Source: Pilimelia anulata (GTDB lineage Bacteria > Actinomycetota > Actinomycetes > Mycobacteriales > Micromonosporaceae). Taken from it: a DNA stretch of 64,000 bases. The position numbers and the translations under genes were made by a program. The notes beneath the pieces were generated by a model. That model saw only the letters and a list, made by a program, of their open reading frames with translations. It searched no databases and had not been told where the DNA came from. The stretch's first letter is position 1. Each line of letters starts with the position of its first letter. Where the stretch lies: positions 992,001-1,056,000 of the forward strand of contig NZ_BMQB01000001.1 in NCBI RefSeq assembly GCF_014647895.1. Direction: 5' to 3'. Of the stretch, positions 8,259-17,373 are shown piece after piece.

Positions 8259-9488
8259 TTGAGCACGCCCGCCGCCCCCGCCGCCGTCCCGCCGGCCGTC
8301 GACGCCGCCGGCCTGGAACGGGCGTTGTTCGAGGTCAAGCGGGTCATCGTCGGGCAGGACAAGCTGATCGAGCGGATGCTCGTCGCCGTCCTGGCCCGCG
8401 GCCACTGCCTGCTCGAGGGCGTGCCCGGCGTGGCCAAGACGCTGGCCGCACAGACGCTGGCCACGGTGGTCGGCGGCAGCTTCGCCCGGATCCAGTTCAC
8501 CCCGGACCTGGTGCCGTCCGACCTGGTCGGTACCCGGGTGTACCGGACCGGCGCCGAGCGGTTCGACGTGGAGCTGGGGCCGGTCTTCGTCAATGTGCTG
8601 CTCGCCGACGAGATCAACCGGGCGCCGGCCAAGGTGCAGTCGGCGCTGCTGGAGGTCATGGGGGAGGGGCACGTGTCGATCGGCGGGCACACGTACCCGG
8701 TGCCGGACCCGTACCTCGTGCTCGCCACCCAGAACCCGATCGAGCAGGAGGGCGTGTACCCGCTGCCGGAGGCGCAGCGGGACCGGTTCCTGCTGAAGGT
8801 GGTCGTCGGGTACCCGAGCGCCGCCGAGGAGCGCGACATCGTCTACCGGATGGGCGCCGCCGCGCCCCGGCCGCAGCCGGTGCTCACCCCGGACGACGTG
8901 GTGGGGCTGCGGGCCCGGGCGGACGGGGTGTTCGTCCACAACGCACTCGTCGACTTCGCCGTCCGGCTGGTGGTCGCCACCCGCGAGCCGGCGGCGCACG
9001 GGCTGCCCGACATCGCCGGGCTGCTCCAGTACGGCGCCGGGCCGCGCGCCTCGCTCGGCCTGGTCCGGGCGGCCCGGGCGCTGGCGCTGCTGCGCGGCCG
9101 GGACTACGTCCTGCCGGGCGACCTGCAGGACATCGCGCCGGACGTGCTGCGGCACCGGCTGGTGCTCAGCTACGGGGCGCTGGCCGACGACGTGCCGCCG
9201 GAGTACCTGGTGTCCCGGCTGCTGGCCGCGGTACCGCCGCCGACCGTGACCCCGCGCCAGGAGGCCGCCGGACCGCTCCCGACCGCCCCGCCGACCGCGA
9301 CGACGCCGCACGCCACCGCGCCGCACGCCACCGCGCCGCACCACCCTCCGCTGCACCACGCCCCGCCGTACCCCGCCGGGCCGGCGCCGACGGCCGGCGG
9401 GCCACCGCCCGCCCCGCCCCACGGCGGCGCCCAGCCCGGCGCCGCGGCCGGCGGCGGCGCGTGGGGCGGCGGGGAGCCGGGGCGGTGA
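8259..9488 (+). CDS. MoxR-family AAA+ ATPase (first copy)
   Basis: Cytosolic chaperone-like ATPase of 409 residues. Walker A is GVPGVAKT (54-61), Walker B is in VLLADEINRAP, and sensor 1 is ATQNPIEQEGVYPLPEAQRDRFL, all typical of MoxR. The TTG start at 8259 follows GAGGAGGAG (8246-8254). The last about 80 residues are a low-complexity Pro/His/Ala tail unusual for the family, encoded partly by a tandem 15-base repeat (9305-9334). It overlaps the next gene by 4 bases. In actinobacteria this trio is thought to act on envelope integrity or assembly of VWA proteins. Orthology with mycobacterial moxR1 is inferred from gene order. Confidence 0.93.
   Translation: MSTPAAPAAVPPAVDAAGLERALFEVKRVIVGQDKLIERMLVAVLARGHCLLEGVPGVAKTLAAQTLATVVGGSFARIQFTPDLVPSDLVGTRVYRTGAERFDVELGPVFVNVLLADEINRAPAKVQSALLEVMGEGHVSIGGHTYPVPDPYLVLATQNPIEQEGVYPLPEAQRDRFLLKVVVGYPSAAEERDIVYRMGAAAPRPQPVLTPDDVVGLRARADGVFVHNALVDFAVRLVVATREPAAHGLPDIAGLLQYGAGPRASLGLVRAARALALLRGRDYVLPGDLQDIAPDVLRHRLVLSYGALADDVPPEYLVSRLLAAVPPPTVTPRQEAAGPLPTAPPTATTPHATAPHATAPHHPPLHHAPPYPAGPAPTAGGPPPAPPHGGAQPGAAAGGGAWGGGEPGR
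9305..9334 (+). repeat. tandem 15-base repeat inside the MoxR tail
   Basis: Two head-to-tail copies of GCCGCACGCCACCGC encode a repeated PHATA segment in the low-complexity C-terminal tail. Copy number could vary between strains. Confidence 0.7.
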
Positions 9489-10390
9489 GCGCGGCCGGCG
9501 ACCCCGGCATCGAGGCCGTCCTGGCCCGGCTGCGCCTCCAGGTCACCCGGCGGCTGGACGGGCTGCTGCACGGCGACCACGCCGGCCTGCTGCCCGGCCC
9601 CGGCAGCGAGGCCGGCGAGGCCCGCCCGTACGCCCCCGGCGACGACGTGCGCCGGATGGACTGGCCGGTGACCGCCCGGACCACCGTCCCGCACGTCCGG
9701 GAGACCATCGCCGACCGGGAGCTGGAGACCCGGATCGCCGTCGACCTGACCGCCAGCCTGGACTTCGGCACCGCGCTGCGGACCAAGCGGGAGCTGGCCG
9801 TCGCCGCGACCGCCGCGGTCGCCCACCTGGCCGGGCGCGGCGGCAACCGGGTCGGCGCCGTGCTGGACGTCGGCGGACCGCTGGTCCGGCTGCCGGCCCG
9901 GGCCGGCCGGCCGGGCGCGGAGGCGCTGCTGCGCCGCGTCGCGGCCGCGGTGCCCGCCGGGCCGGGCGACCTCGCGGCGCTGGTCGACGCGCTGCACCGG
10001 CCCGCCCGGCGGCGCGGGCTGGCCGTGCTCGTCGCCGACCTGCTCGCCCCGCCGGCGGAGTGGGCCCGGCCGCTGCGGCTCGTCGGCACCCGGCACGACC
10101 TGCTGGTCGTCGAGATCCTCGACCCGCGGGAGCTGGAGCTGCCGGACGTCGGCGACCTCACCGTGGTCGACCCGGAGACCGGCCGCCGGCACGAGGTGCC
10201 GACCGGCAGCGCCCGGCTGCGCCGCCGGTACGCCGAGGCGGCCGCCGCGCACCGCACGGCCGTGGCCGCGGCGATCCGCGCGGCCGGCGGCGGGCACCTG
10301 CGGCTGCGCACCGACTCCGACTGGCTGCGCGACCTGGTCGGGTACGTCGCCGGCCGGCGGCACGCGCTGGCCCGCGGGGTGGCCCGGTGA
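9485..10390 (+). CDS. DUF58 domain protein (first copy)
   Basis: A 301-residue protein whose GTG start overlaps the moxR stop (GTGA). The DUF58 signature is in the N-terminal part: PYAPGDDVRRMDWPVTART, then an Asp-rich VWA-like strand (AVDLTASLDFGTALRTKRE). It has no membrane helix. With the upstream ATPase and downstream VWA protein it forms the conserved MoxR-DUF58-VWA operon; DUF58 proteins are usually seen as adaptors between the ATPase and a membrane partner, but the mechanism is not established. Confidence 0.9.
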   Translation: MSAAGDPGIEAVLARLRLQVTRRLDGLLHGDHAGLLPGPGSEAGEARPYAPGDDVRRMDWPVTARTTVPHVRETIADRELETRIAVDLTASLDFGTALRTKRELAVAATAAVAHLAGRGGNRVGAVLDVGGPLVRLPARAGRPGAEALLRRVAAAVPAGPGDLAALVDALHRPARRRGLAVLVADLLAPPAEWARPLRLVGTRHDLLVVEILDPRELELPDVGDLTVVDPETGRRHEVPTGSARLRRRYAEAAAAHRTAVAAAIRAAGGGHLRLRTDSDWLRDLVGYVAGRRHALARGVAR

Positions 10391-11334
10391 TCCGCTTCCT
10401 CGAGCCGTGGTGGCTGCTCGCGCTGCTGCCGGTCGCGGCCGTCGCCGCCGGGTACGTCTGGCGGCAGCGCCGGCGCACGGACACCGCGGTCCGGTTCACC
10501 AACGTGGCCCTGCTGCGCACCCTCATCCCCGGCGGCCTGGGCGCCCGCCGCCACCTCGCCCCGGCCGCGCTGCTCGGCTGCCTGGCCGTGCTGGCGCTGG
10601 CGCTGGCGAAGCCGGCGCTGGACAGCACCGCGAAGCTCGAGCGGGCCACCGTCATGCTGGCCGTCGACACGTCGCTGTCGATGGCCGCCGACGACGTCCG
10701 CCCGACCCGGCTGCGCGCGGCGCAGGACGCGGCGGCGCAGTTCATCGCCGAGCTGCCGGCCCGGTACAACCTGGGGCTGGTGTCGTTCGCCGGGACCGCG
10801 AACGTGCTCGTCCCGCCCGGCCGGGACCGGGACGCCGTCGCCCGCGCGGTCGCCGGCCTGCGGCTGGCCGAGGCCACCGCGACCGGCGAGGCCGTGTACA
10901 CCTGCCTGGACGCCATCGCCGCCATCCCGGCCGTCGCCGGGGGCGCCCCGCCGGCCCGGATCGTGCTGCTCTCGGACGGCTTCCGGACCGTCGGCCGACC
11001 GGTCGACGGCGCCGCCAGCGCCGCCGCGGCGGCGAACGTGCCGGTGTCGACGATCGCGTTCGGCACCGACGCCGGAGTGGTCGAGATCGAGGGCCGCCCG
11101 CAGCCGGTCTCGGTGGACCGCCGGTCGCTGGCCGAGGTGGCCGCCACCACCGGCGGCCACTTCTACGAGGCGGCCACCGGAGCCGACCTCGGCCGGGTGT
11201 ACGCGGACCTGGGCAGCTCGCTGGGCAGCGTGCCCGCGGTCCGCGACCTGACCCGCTGGTACGCCGGCGCCGGCCTGCTGCTCGGCCTGCTCGCCGCCGC
11301 GCTGGCGCTGGTCGCGGGCTCCCGGCTGCCCTGA
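10387..11334 (+). CDS. VWA-domain membrane protein (BatA-like)
   Basis: A 315-residue membrane protein starting at a GTG that overlaps the DUF58 stop. Two hydrophobic segments (about 8-24 and 55-73) lead into a von Willebrand A domain with an intact MIDAS start (AVDTSLSMAADD) and the later VLLSDGFRTVGRP. A final helix (YAGAGLLLGLLAAALALVAG) is at the C-terminus. This is the BatA/YegL-type topology: VWA domain between membrane helices. It ends the three-gene operon; fabG follows after 78 bases. Confidence 0.9.
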   Translation: MIRFLEPWWLLALLPVAAVAAGYVWRQRRRTDTAVRFTNVALLRTLIPGGLGARRHLAPAALLGCLAVLALALAKPALDSTAKLERATVMLAVDTSLSMAADDVRPTRLRAAQDAAAQFIAELPARYNLGLVSFAGTANVLVPPGRDRDAVARAVAGLRLAEATATGEAVYTCLDAIAAIPAVAGGAPPARIVLLSDGFRTVGRPVDGAASAAAAANVPVSTIAFGTDAGVVEIEGRPQPVSVDRRSLAEVAATTGGHFYEAATGADLGRVYADLGSSLGSVPAVRDLTRWYAGAGLLLGLLAAALALVAGSRLP

Positions 11335-12117
<783 letters not shown>

Positions 12118-12140
12118 CGGCTCACGACAAGGAGAATCTT

Positions 12141-12908
12141 GTGTCTGGACTGCTGGCCGGCAAGCGGCTGCTGATCACGGGCGTGATCACCGACCAGTCG
12201 ATCGCGTTCGCGGTCGCGAGGCTGGCCCAGGAGGAGGGCGCGACGGTCGTCCTCACCGGGTACGGGCGGCTGTCCCTGGTCGAGCGGATCGCCAAGCGGC
12301 TGCCCGCCGGCGCCCCGGTGATCGAGCTGGACGTCACCGACGCCGCGCAGCTCGACGGCCTGGCCGACCGGGTCCGCGAGCACGTGGACGGCCTCGACGG
12401 CGTGGTCCACTCCGTCGGCTTCGCCCCGCAGAGCTGCCTGGGCGGCGGGTTCCTCGACGCGCCGTGGGAGGACGTGGCCACCGCGCTGCACGTCTCCACG
12501 TACTCGTACAAGTCGCTGGCCATGGCCGCGCTGCCGCTGCTGCGCTCCGGCGGCGCGGTGGTCGGGCTGACGTTCGACGCGACCGTGGCCTGGCCGGTGT
12601 ACGACTGGATGGGCGTGGCCAAGGCCGGGCTCGAGTCGACGTCCCGGTACCTCGCCCTGCACCTGGGCGGCCGCGGCATCCGCAGCAACCTGGTCTCGGC
12701 CGGGCCGCTGCGCACGATGGCCGCCAAGTCGATCCCGGGCTTCGAGCAGTTCGAGGACTCGTGGGTGCAGCGGGCGCCGCTGGGCTGGAAGCTGACCGAC
12801 ACGGAGCCGGCGGCCCGAGCCTGCGTGGCGCTGCTCTCGGACTGGTTCCCCGCCACCACGGGCGAGATCGTGCACGTGGACGGCGGATACCACGCGGTGG
12901 GGGCGTAG
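12141..12908 (+). CDS. fabI: NADH-dependent enoyl-ACP reductase (InhA/FabI)
   Basis: Last reductive step of each fatty acid elongation round; 255 residues. GTG at 12141 follows AAGGAG. The sequence tracks mycobacterial InhA: MSGLLAGKRLLITGVITDQSIAF, VVHSVGFAPQ (the Ser that contacts NADH, InhA Ser94, is kept), VYDWMGVAKAGLE (catalytic Tyr and Lys), and RAPLGW near the end. It should therefore be the InhA-like type, although this lineage is not expected to make mycolic acids; ordinary fatty acid synthesis is the likely role. Confidence 0.95.
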   Translation: MSGLLAGKRLLITGVITDQSIAFAVARLAQEEGATVVLTGYGRLSLVERIAKRLPAGAPVIELDVTDAAQLDGLADRVREHVDGLDGVVHSVGFAPQSCLGGGFLDAPWEDVATALHVSTYSYKSLAMAALPLLRSGGAVVGLTFDATVAWPVYDWMGVAKAGLESTSRYLALHLGGRGIRSNLVSAGPLRTMAAKSIPGFEQFEDSWVQRAPLGWKLTDTEPAARACVALLSDWFPATTGEIVHVDGGYHAVGA

Positions 12909-12912
12909 CCGG

Positions 12913-13950
12913 TTGGCGTACGACGCGTTCCTGCTGCTCTCCTTCGGCGGCCCCGAGGGCCCCGACGACGTGCTGCCGTTCCTGCGCAACGTCGTCCGGG
13001 GCCGGGGGGTGCCCGAACCGCGGCTCGCCGCCGTCGCCGAGCACTACCACCACTTCGGCGGCGTCTCGCCGATCAACGACCAGTGCCGGGCGCTGCTCGC
13101 CGCGATCGGCGCCGACTTCGCCGCGCACGGGGTGGACCTGCCGCTGTACTGGGGCAACCGCAACTGGCACCCGATGCTCACCGACACGCTGGCCCGGATG
13201 CGCGACGACGGGGTGCGCCGGGCGGTGGCGTTCGCCACCAGCGCGTACGGCGGCTACTCCTCCTGCCGGCAGTACCGCGAGGACATCGACGCCGCCCGCG
13301 CCGCGGTCGGCGCCGACGCCCCGGTGGTGGAGAAGCTGCGCCACTTCGGCGACCACCCGGGCTTCGTCGCGCCGCACGCCGACGCCGTCCGGGCGGCGCT
13401 GGCGACGCTGGACCCGGCCGACCGGGCGGCCGCGCGGCTGGTGTTCACCGCGCACTCCATCCCGGTGTCGATGGCGGCGACCGCCGGCCCCGACGGCGGG
13501 CTGTACGAGGCGCAGCTCCGGCAGACCGCCGCGCTGGTGGCCGCCGCGGCGGCGCCGGGGCTGGCGTACGACCTGGTGTGGCAGTCCCGGTCCGGCCCGG
13601 CGCACGTGCCGTGGCTGGAACCGGACGTCAACGACCACCTGCGGGTCCTGGCCAAGGAGGGCGTGCCGGCGGTCGTGGCGAGCCCGATCGGCTTCGTCTC
13701 CGACCACCTGGAGGTGGTCTGGGACCTGGACACCGAGGCCGCCGACACCGCCCGCGACCTGGGCCTCGGCTGGGCCAGGGCGGCGACCCCGGGGACGGAC
13801 CCGCGGTTTGTCGCGCTGGTCCGGGAGCTGGTGGTGGAGCGGCTGAGCGGGGCGCCGATGTGCCGGCTGGGGTCGCTGGCCGGCTGGCAGGACTGCCCGG
13901 CCGGCTGCTGCCCACCCCCACGCCGCCCGGCCCCCGCGGGCGCGGGCTGA
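12913..13950 (+). CDS. hemH: Ferrochelatase, probable [2Fe-2S] type
   Basis: Inserts iron into a porphyrin; in actinobacteria probably coproporphyrin III. The TTG start at 12913 is 4 bases after the inhA stop, so translation is coupled. The 345-residue protein begins AYDAFLLLSFGGPEGPDDVLPFL, has YWGNRNWHP and TSAYGGYSSCRQYRED, the catalytic His in FTAHSIPVSM, and SPIGFVSDHLEVVWDLD. An internal Cys (SSCRQY) plus a C-terminal cluster (MCRLG, DCPAGCC) resembles the four-cysteine iron-sulfur arrangement reported for mycobacterial ferrochelatase; that cluster is inferred. Confidence 0.93.
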   Translation: MAYDAFLLLSFGGPEGPDDVLPFLRNVVRGRGVPEPRLAAVAEHYHHFGGVSPINDQCRALLAAIGADFAAHGVDLPLYWGNRNWHPMLTDTLARMRDDGVRRAVAFATSAYGGYSSCRQYREDIDAARAAVGADAPVVEKLRHFGDHPGFVAPHADAVRAALATLDPADRAAARLVFTAHSIPVSMAATAGPDGGLYEAQLRQTAALVAAAAAPGLAYDLVWQSRSGPAHVPWLEPDVNDHLRVLAKEGVPAVVASPIGFVSDHLEVVWDLDTEAADTARDLGLGWARAATPGTDPRFVALVRELVVERLSGAPMCRLGSLAGWQDCPAGCCPPPRRPAPAGAG

Positions 13951-13971
13951 CCGGCGCCGCTGCGGCGCCGG
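13951..13971. terminator. GC hairpin between hemH and a convergent gene
   Basis: Arms CCGGCGCCGC and GCGGCGCCGG surround a single T right after the hemH stop. There is no T-tract. The position between convergent genes fits termination, but a short GC palindrome could also arise by chance here. Confidence 0.45.
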
Positions 13972-14032
13972 CCGCCCTGTCAGCGGCGGCGCGGCGCCAC
14001 CCACCGCTGGCCGGCGGGGCCCGGCCGGGGCC

Positions 14033-14815
14033 TCAGGTGGCGAGGGGGGCGTTGCAGGCGGCGACCAGGGCGCGCCGGCAGGCCGTCGTCAGCGGGCGCA
14101 GCGCCGCGTCCCGCTGCTGTGCCTCGTACGCGTTCACCGCCCCGCCCGGCGCGTCCTCCGCGGCCAGCGCCAGCACCGAGTGCAGCACCCTGGCCCTGGC
14201 GTACAGCCGGCGCGAGCGCGGGGTGAATCCCGGCGGCAGGTCGTGCCCGTTGCCCGGCCGGCGGAGCTGCTCCAGCGCGCTGGCCAGGCCCGGCCGCCAG
14301 CGGGCGATGTCCAGCCGGGTGAGCTGGACGGTCGTGTCGGCCAGCACGGTCGACAGTTCGGCCTCGGCGTCCGCGGCGGTCAGCGGCGCCGGCGGCCGCG
14401 CGCCGGGGAGCTGGTGCGCCCGCCAGACGACCGTGTGGAACTCGTCGCCGGAGCCGGAGGTGTGCGCCCGGACGTCCGGCACCAGCCCGTAGTCGCCGGC
14501 CACCACCGCCTCCCGGGCGGCCACCGCGGCCGTGGTGAAGGCGCCGGGGCCGGGCAGCCCGATCGGGTCGCCGGGCACCGGCAGCACCAGCCGGATCTCG
14601 TCGCAGGCCACTTTGGAGAGCATCGCCAGCCCCTGCCGCAGCGGGACGTCCCGCCAGGTGCCCGGCGCGTCGGCGACGAGGTGCTCCTCGCCGTCGGCGA
14701 TCGCGTCGGCGATGTCGTCGTACGCCGCCAGCCCGGCCCGCCACGCGCGGGCCCAGCCGACGAAGCGGATCGAGCGCTCGCCGACGACCTCCGGGGGATC
14801 CGCGGGTTCCGGCAT
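14033..14815 (-). CDS. Conserved actinobacterial protein of unknown function
   Basis: A 260-residue soluble protein without signal or membrane helix. Start chosen at ATG 14815 because TACCCT lies 7 bases upstream; the frame stays open to 14893. Visible blocks are RFVGWARAWRAGLAAYDDIADAIADG, SKVACDEIRLVLPVPGDP and RARVLHSVLALAAEDAPGGAVNAYEAQQRD. Its place next to fabG-inhA-hemH, on the opposite strand, equals that of the conserved hypothetical gene beside hemZ in mycobacteria, suggesting the same family. I cannot assign a function. Confidence 0.8.
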   Translation of the reverse strand: MPEPADPPEVVGERSIRFVGWARAWRAGLAAYDDIADAIADGEEHLVADAPGTWRDVPLRQGLAMLSKVACDEIRLVLPVPGDPIGLPGPGAFTTAAVAAREAVVAGDYGLVPDVRAHTSGSGDEFHTVVWRAHQLPGARPPAPLTAADAEAELSTVLADTTVQLTRLDIARWRPGLASALEQLRRPGNGHDLPPGFTPRSRRLYARARVLHSVLALAAEDAPGGAVNAYEAQQRDAALRPLTTACRRALVAACNAPLAT

Positions 14816-14822
14816 GCCCGCT

Positions 14823-14828
14823 AGGGTA
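14823..14828 (-). promoter_or_regulatory. -10 element of the conserved hypothetical gene (leaderless)
   Basis: TACCCT on the minus strand, 7 bases before the ATG at 14815. Confidence 0.5.
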
Positions 14829-14879
14829 CGTCCCGGCACCGCCCTTGTCTGCCCACGGCCCGCGCGCCACACCGGGGTG

Positions 14880-14901
14880 GCCGGCGGGTGCACCCGCCGG
14901 C
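14880..14901. promoter_or_regulatory. 22-bp perfect palindrome, candidate operator
   Basis: GCCGGCGGGTG and its exact complement CACCCGCCGGC meet without spacer. The site sits just upstream of the -10 (14904-14909) of the DUF3097 gene, covering the spacer and -35 area, in a 100-base divergent region. Binding there would block or steer RNA polymerase. The binding protein is unknown. Confidence 0.5.
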
Positions 14902-14903
14902 GG

Positions 14904-14909
14904 TAGGGT
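14904..14909 (+). promoter_or_regulatory. -10 element of the DUF3097 gene (leaderless)
   Basis: TAGGGT, then GCGGGG, then the ATG at 14916. Confidence 0.55.
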
Positions 14910-14915
14910 GCGGGG

Positions 14916-15728
14916 ATGAGCAGCCAGCGGTACCCGGACGACGTGCTGGCCGGCGGCGCCCGGCGGCGGCGCAGCGTCCCGGAGGTGGACGCCGAGCCGG
15001 GCCTCGTGGTCGAGGACGCCGACTCCGGCTACTGCGGCGCGGTGGTCGGCGTGGCCGGCGGCGCGGTCGTGCTGGAGGACCGGCACGGCGGCCGGCGGCA
15101 CTTCCCGCTGCTGCCGGCGGCGTTCCTGCTCGACGGCGCCCCGGTCACCCTCCGCCGCCCCGCGGCGCCGGCCGCGCCCGCCGCCCGGCGGCGCACCGCG
15201 TCCGGCTCGGTGGCGGTCGCCGGGCAGCGCGCCCGGGTGGCCCGGACCAGCCGGATCTGGGTCGAGGGGCTGCACGACGCGGCGCTGGTCGAGCGGATCT
15301 GGGGCGACGACCTGCGGGTCGAGGGCGTGGTGGTGGAGCCGCTGGACGGCGTCGACGCGCTGGCCGGCGAGGTCGCCGCGTTCGGGCCCGGCCCGGACGC
15401 CCGGCTGGGCGTGCTGGTCGACCACCTCGTGCCGGGCAGCAAGGAGAGCCGGCTGGTCGCGGCGGTGACCTCGCCGCACGTCCTGGTGACCGGCCACCCG
15501 TACGTGGACATCTGGCAGGCGGTCAGGCCCGAGCGGCTGGGCATCGCCGCCTGGCCGGTGGTGCCGCGCGGGCAGCCCTGGAAGGAGGGGGTGTGCGCCG
15601 CGCTCGGCGTCGCCGAGCCGGCGGCGATGTGGCGGCACATCCTGTCCCGTGTGGATTCGTACCGGGACGTCGAGACCCCGCTCCTCGGCGCCGTGGAGCG
15701 GTTGATCGATTTCGTCACCGTACCGTGA
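14916..15728 (+). CDS. DUF3097 family protein
   Basis: A 270-residue cytosolic protein typical of actinobacteria. A short N-terminal beta region (GYCGAVVGVAGGAVVLEDRHGGRRHFPL) precedes the conserved core: SRIWVEGLHDAALVERIWGDDLR, GVLVDHLVPGSKESRL, HVLVTGHPYVDIWQAVRP and RGQPWKEGVC. The VEGLHDA and DHLVPGSKES segments recall the acidic motifs of a TOPRIM-like nuclease/primase fold, which is my inference. The start is set by the leaderless -10 six bases upstream; a 22-bp palindrome overlaps the promoter. Confidence 0.85.
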   Translation: MSSQRYPDDVLAGGARRRRSVPEVDAEPGLVVEDADSGYCGAVVGVAGGAVVLEDRHGGRRHFPLLPAAFLLDGAPVTLRRPAAPAAPAARRRTASGSVAVAGQRARVARTSRIWVEGLHDAALVERIWGDDLRVEGVVVEPLDGVDALAGEVAAFGPGPDARLGVLVDHLVPGSKESRLVAAVTSPHVLVTGHPYVDIWQAVRPERLGIAAWPVVPRGQPWKEGVCAALGVAEPAAMWRHILSRVDSYRDVETPLLGAVERLIDFVTVP

Positions 15729-15782
15729 TCTCGGACACGTACCCGACAGTTCCGTAGCTTCCCCGGGGTGGAACCGCCGTGT

Positions 15783-15788
15783 CACGAT
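15783..15788 (+). promoter_or_regulatory. possible -10 element of nfeD-SPFH operon
   Basis: CACGAT ends 7 bases before the ATG at 15796. It keeps A2 and T6 of the hexamer; there is no ribosome-binding site between it and the ATG. Confidence 0.35.
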
Positions 15789-15795
15789 CAGTGGC

Positions 15796-16242
15796 ATGAG
15801 CGTGCTGATCTGGGTGGCCGCGGGCGTGGTGCTGGCGGTGGCCGAGGTACTGACGGTGACACTGGTGCTCGCCATGTTCTCGGTGGGCGCGTTCTCGGGG
15901 GCGCTGGCGGCGGGGCTCGGCGCCTCGGTACCCGTCCAAATTGCGGTGTTCATCCTGGTGTCGCTGCTGAGCCTGGTGGCCATCCGGCCGCTGCTGCGGC
16001 GGCGGCTGCGGCCCGCGCCGCAGCCCAACCGGGGGATCGGCATGGACAGCCTGGTCGGCTCCACGGCGGCCGTCGTCGCCGTGGTGAACGAGGCGGCCGG
16101 CCAGGTGCGGATCGACGGCGAGCTGTGGTCCGCCAGGGCCGCGGCCGCCCGGTACGAGCCGGGAACCCGGGTCCGGGTCGTCGGGGTCGACGGAGCCACC
16201 GTATGGGTGGACGCGGCCGAGGGGGAAGAGGGGGAGCGGTGA
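15796..16242 (+). CDS. NfeD-like membrane protein (short form)
   Basis: A 148-residue protein: three membrane helices (about 4-25, 28-48 and 50-66) and a C-terminal OB-fold NfeD domain (MDSLVGSTAAVVAVVNEAAGQVRIDGELWSARA). It lacks the N-terminal ClpP-class protease domain of long NfeD. Its stop overlaps the GTG of the SPFH gene by 4 bases. NfeD proteins partner with stomatin/flotillin-like proteins in membrane microdomains; pairing is supported here by translational coupling. Confidence 0.9.
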   Translation: MSVLIWVAAGVVLAVAEVLTVTLVLAMFSVGAFSGALAAGLGASVPVQIAVFILVSLLSLVAIRPLLRRRLRPAPQPNRGIGMDSLVGSTAAVVAVVNEAAGQVRIDGELWSARAAAARYEPGTRVRVVGVDGATVWVDAAEGEEGER

Positions 16243-17276
16243 CTACTGCCATCGTCGTCGGCGCCATCGCGCTGATCGTGATCGTCGTCCTGGCCCGGTC
16301 CGTACGGATCGTGCCGCAGCAGCGGATGGACGTCGTGGAGCGGCTCGGCCGCTACCAGCGCACGCTGGGGCCGGGGCTCAACCTGCTGGTCCCGTTCATC
16401 GAGGCCGTCCGCACCAAGGTGGACATGCGCGAGCAGGTCGTCAGCTTCGAACCGCAGCCCGTGATCACCTCGGACAACCTGGTGGTCTCCATCGACACGG
16501 TCCTGTACTTCAAGGTGGTGGACCCGGTCCGGGCGACGTACGAGATCGCCCACTTCCTCCAGGCCATCGAGCAGCTCACGGTCACCACGCTGCGCAACGT
16601 CATCGGCTCGCTGGACCTGGAGCGGGCGCTGACCAGCCGGGACCAGATCAACCAGCACCTGTCCGGCGTGCTCGACGAGACCACCGGCCGGTGGGGCATC
16701 AAGGTCACCCGGGTGGAGATCAAGGCGATCGAGCCGCCGCCGAGCATCCGCGACTCGATGGAGAAGCAGATGCGCGCCGAGCGGGACCGCCGCGCCGCGA
16801 TCCTCAACGCCGAGGGACTCAAGCAGTCGCAGATCCTCACCGCCGAGGGCGAGAAGCAGGCCGCGGTACTGCGCGCCGACGGCGACCGGCAGGCCCGCAT
16901 CCTGCAGGCCGAGGGCCAGGCCAAGGCGATCCGGACGGTGTTCGACGCCATCCACACCGCGAACCCGAGCCAGAAGGTGCTGGCGTACCAGTACCTGCAG
17001 GCCCTCCCGCAGATCGCCAACGGCCAGGCCAACAAGGTCTGGATCGTGCCGGCGGAGCTGTCCAGGGCGCTGGAGGGCATCGGTGGCGCGCTCGGCGGGC
17101 TGGCCAACATGGTCGGCGACGCCCCGGTCGAGCCGCTCACCGACGCCGACGTCGCCGCCGAGGCGGCCCGGGCCGCGGAGGAGGCGACCCGGGCGGCGCA
17201 GCAGGTCAACGCCGAGGTCCGCGCGGCCGAGGCGCAGGTCTCGTCGAACCGCCCGGCGGCCCCGCCGGCGATCTGA
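16239..17276 (+). CDS. SPFH/band 7 (stomatin-like) membrane protein
   Basis: A 345-residue paraslipin/stomatin-type scaffold. One N-terminal helix (TAIVVGAIALIVIVVLARSV), then the SPFH domain (QQRMDVVERLGRYQRTLGPGLNLLVPF, DMREQVVSFEPQPVITSDN). A long charged helical region (ERDRRAAILNAEG, ILTAEGEKQAA, repeated A-E-G/A-D-G heptads) suggests a coiled coil; the tail is Ala/Glu-rich. Acts as an oligomeric scaffold at the cytoplasmic membrane, probably with the NfeD partner. Gene order NfeD-SPFH near inhA-hemH is shared with mycobacteria. Confidence 0.92.
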   Translation: MTTAIVVGAIALIVIVVLARSVRIVPQQRMDVVERLGRYQRTLGPGLNLLVPFIEAVRTKVDMREQVVSFEPQPVITSDNLVVSIDTVLYFKVVDPVRATYEIAHFLQAIEQLTVTTLRNVIGSLDLERALTSRDQINQHLSGVLDETTGRWGIKVTRVEIKAIEPPPSIRDSMEKQMRAERDRRAAILNAEGLKQSQILTAEGEKQAAVLRADGDRQARILQAEGQAKAIRTVFDAIHTANPSQKVLAYQYLQALPQIANGQANKVWIVPAELSRALEGIGGALGGLANMVGDAPVEPLTDADVAAEAARAAEEATRAAQQVNAEVRAAEAQVSSNRPAAPPAI

Positions 17277-17317
17277 CCGGCCCGGCCGGGCGGCCCCGCC
17301 GCCGCGGCCGGGACACG

Positions 17318-17344
17318 ACCGGCGGCCGTACCCCGGCCGCCGGT
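17318..17344. terminator. hairpin terminator after the SPFH gene
   Basis: A perfect 11-bp stem (ACCGGCGGCCG / CGGCCGCCGGT) closes a 5-base loop (TACCC), 41 bases after the SPFH stop. No T-tract follows, as is common for actinobacterial hairpins. Confidence 0.6.
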
Positions 17345-17373
17345 CGCCGCGCGCGGCCGGGGAGACTGGCGGG

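Noticed and set aside
12901..12912. Regulatory RNA (riboswitch) before hemH
   Set aside because: Only 4 bases separate the inhA stop from the hemH start, leaving no room; translation is coupled.
13980..16955. Long minus-strand frame (about 990 codons)
   Set aside because: It is antisense to DUF3097, NfeD and SPFH and out of frame with the conserved hypothetical gene at 14033-14815; composition is the typical Arg/Gly/Ala/Pro-rich shadow.
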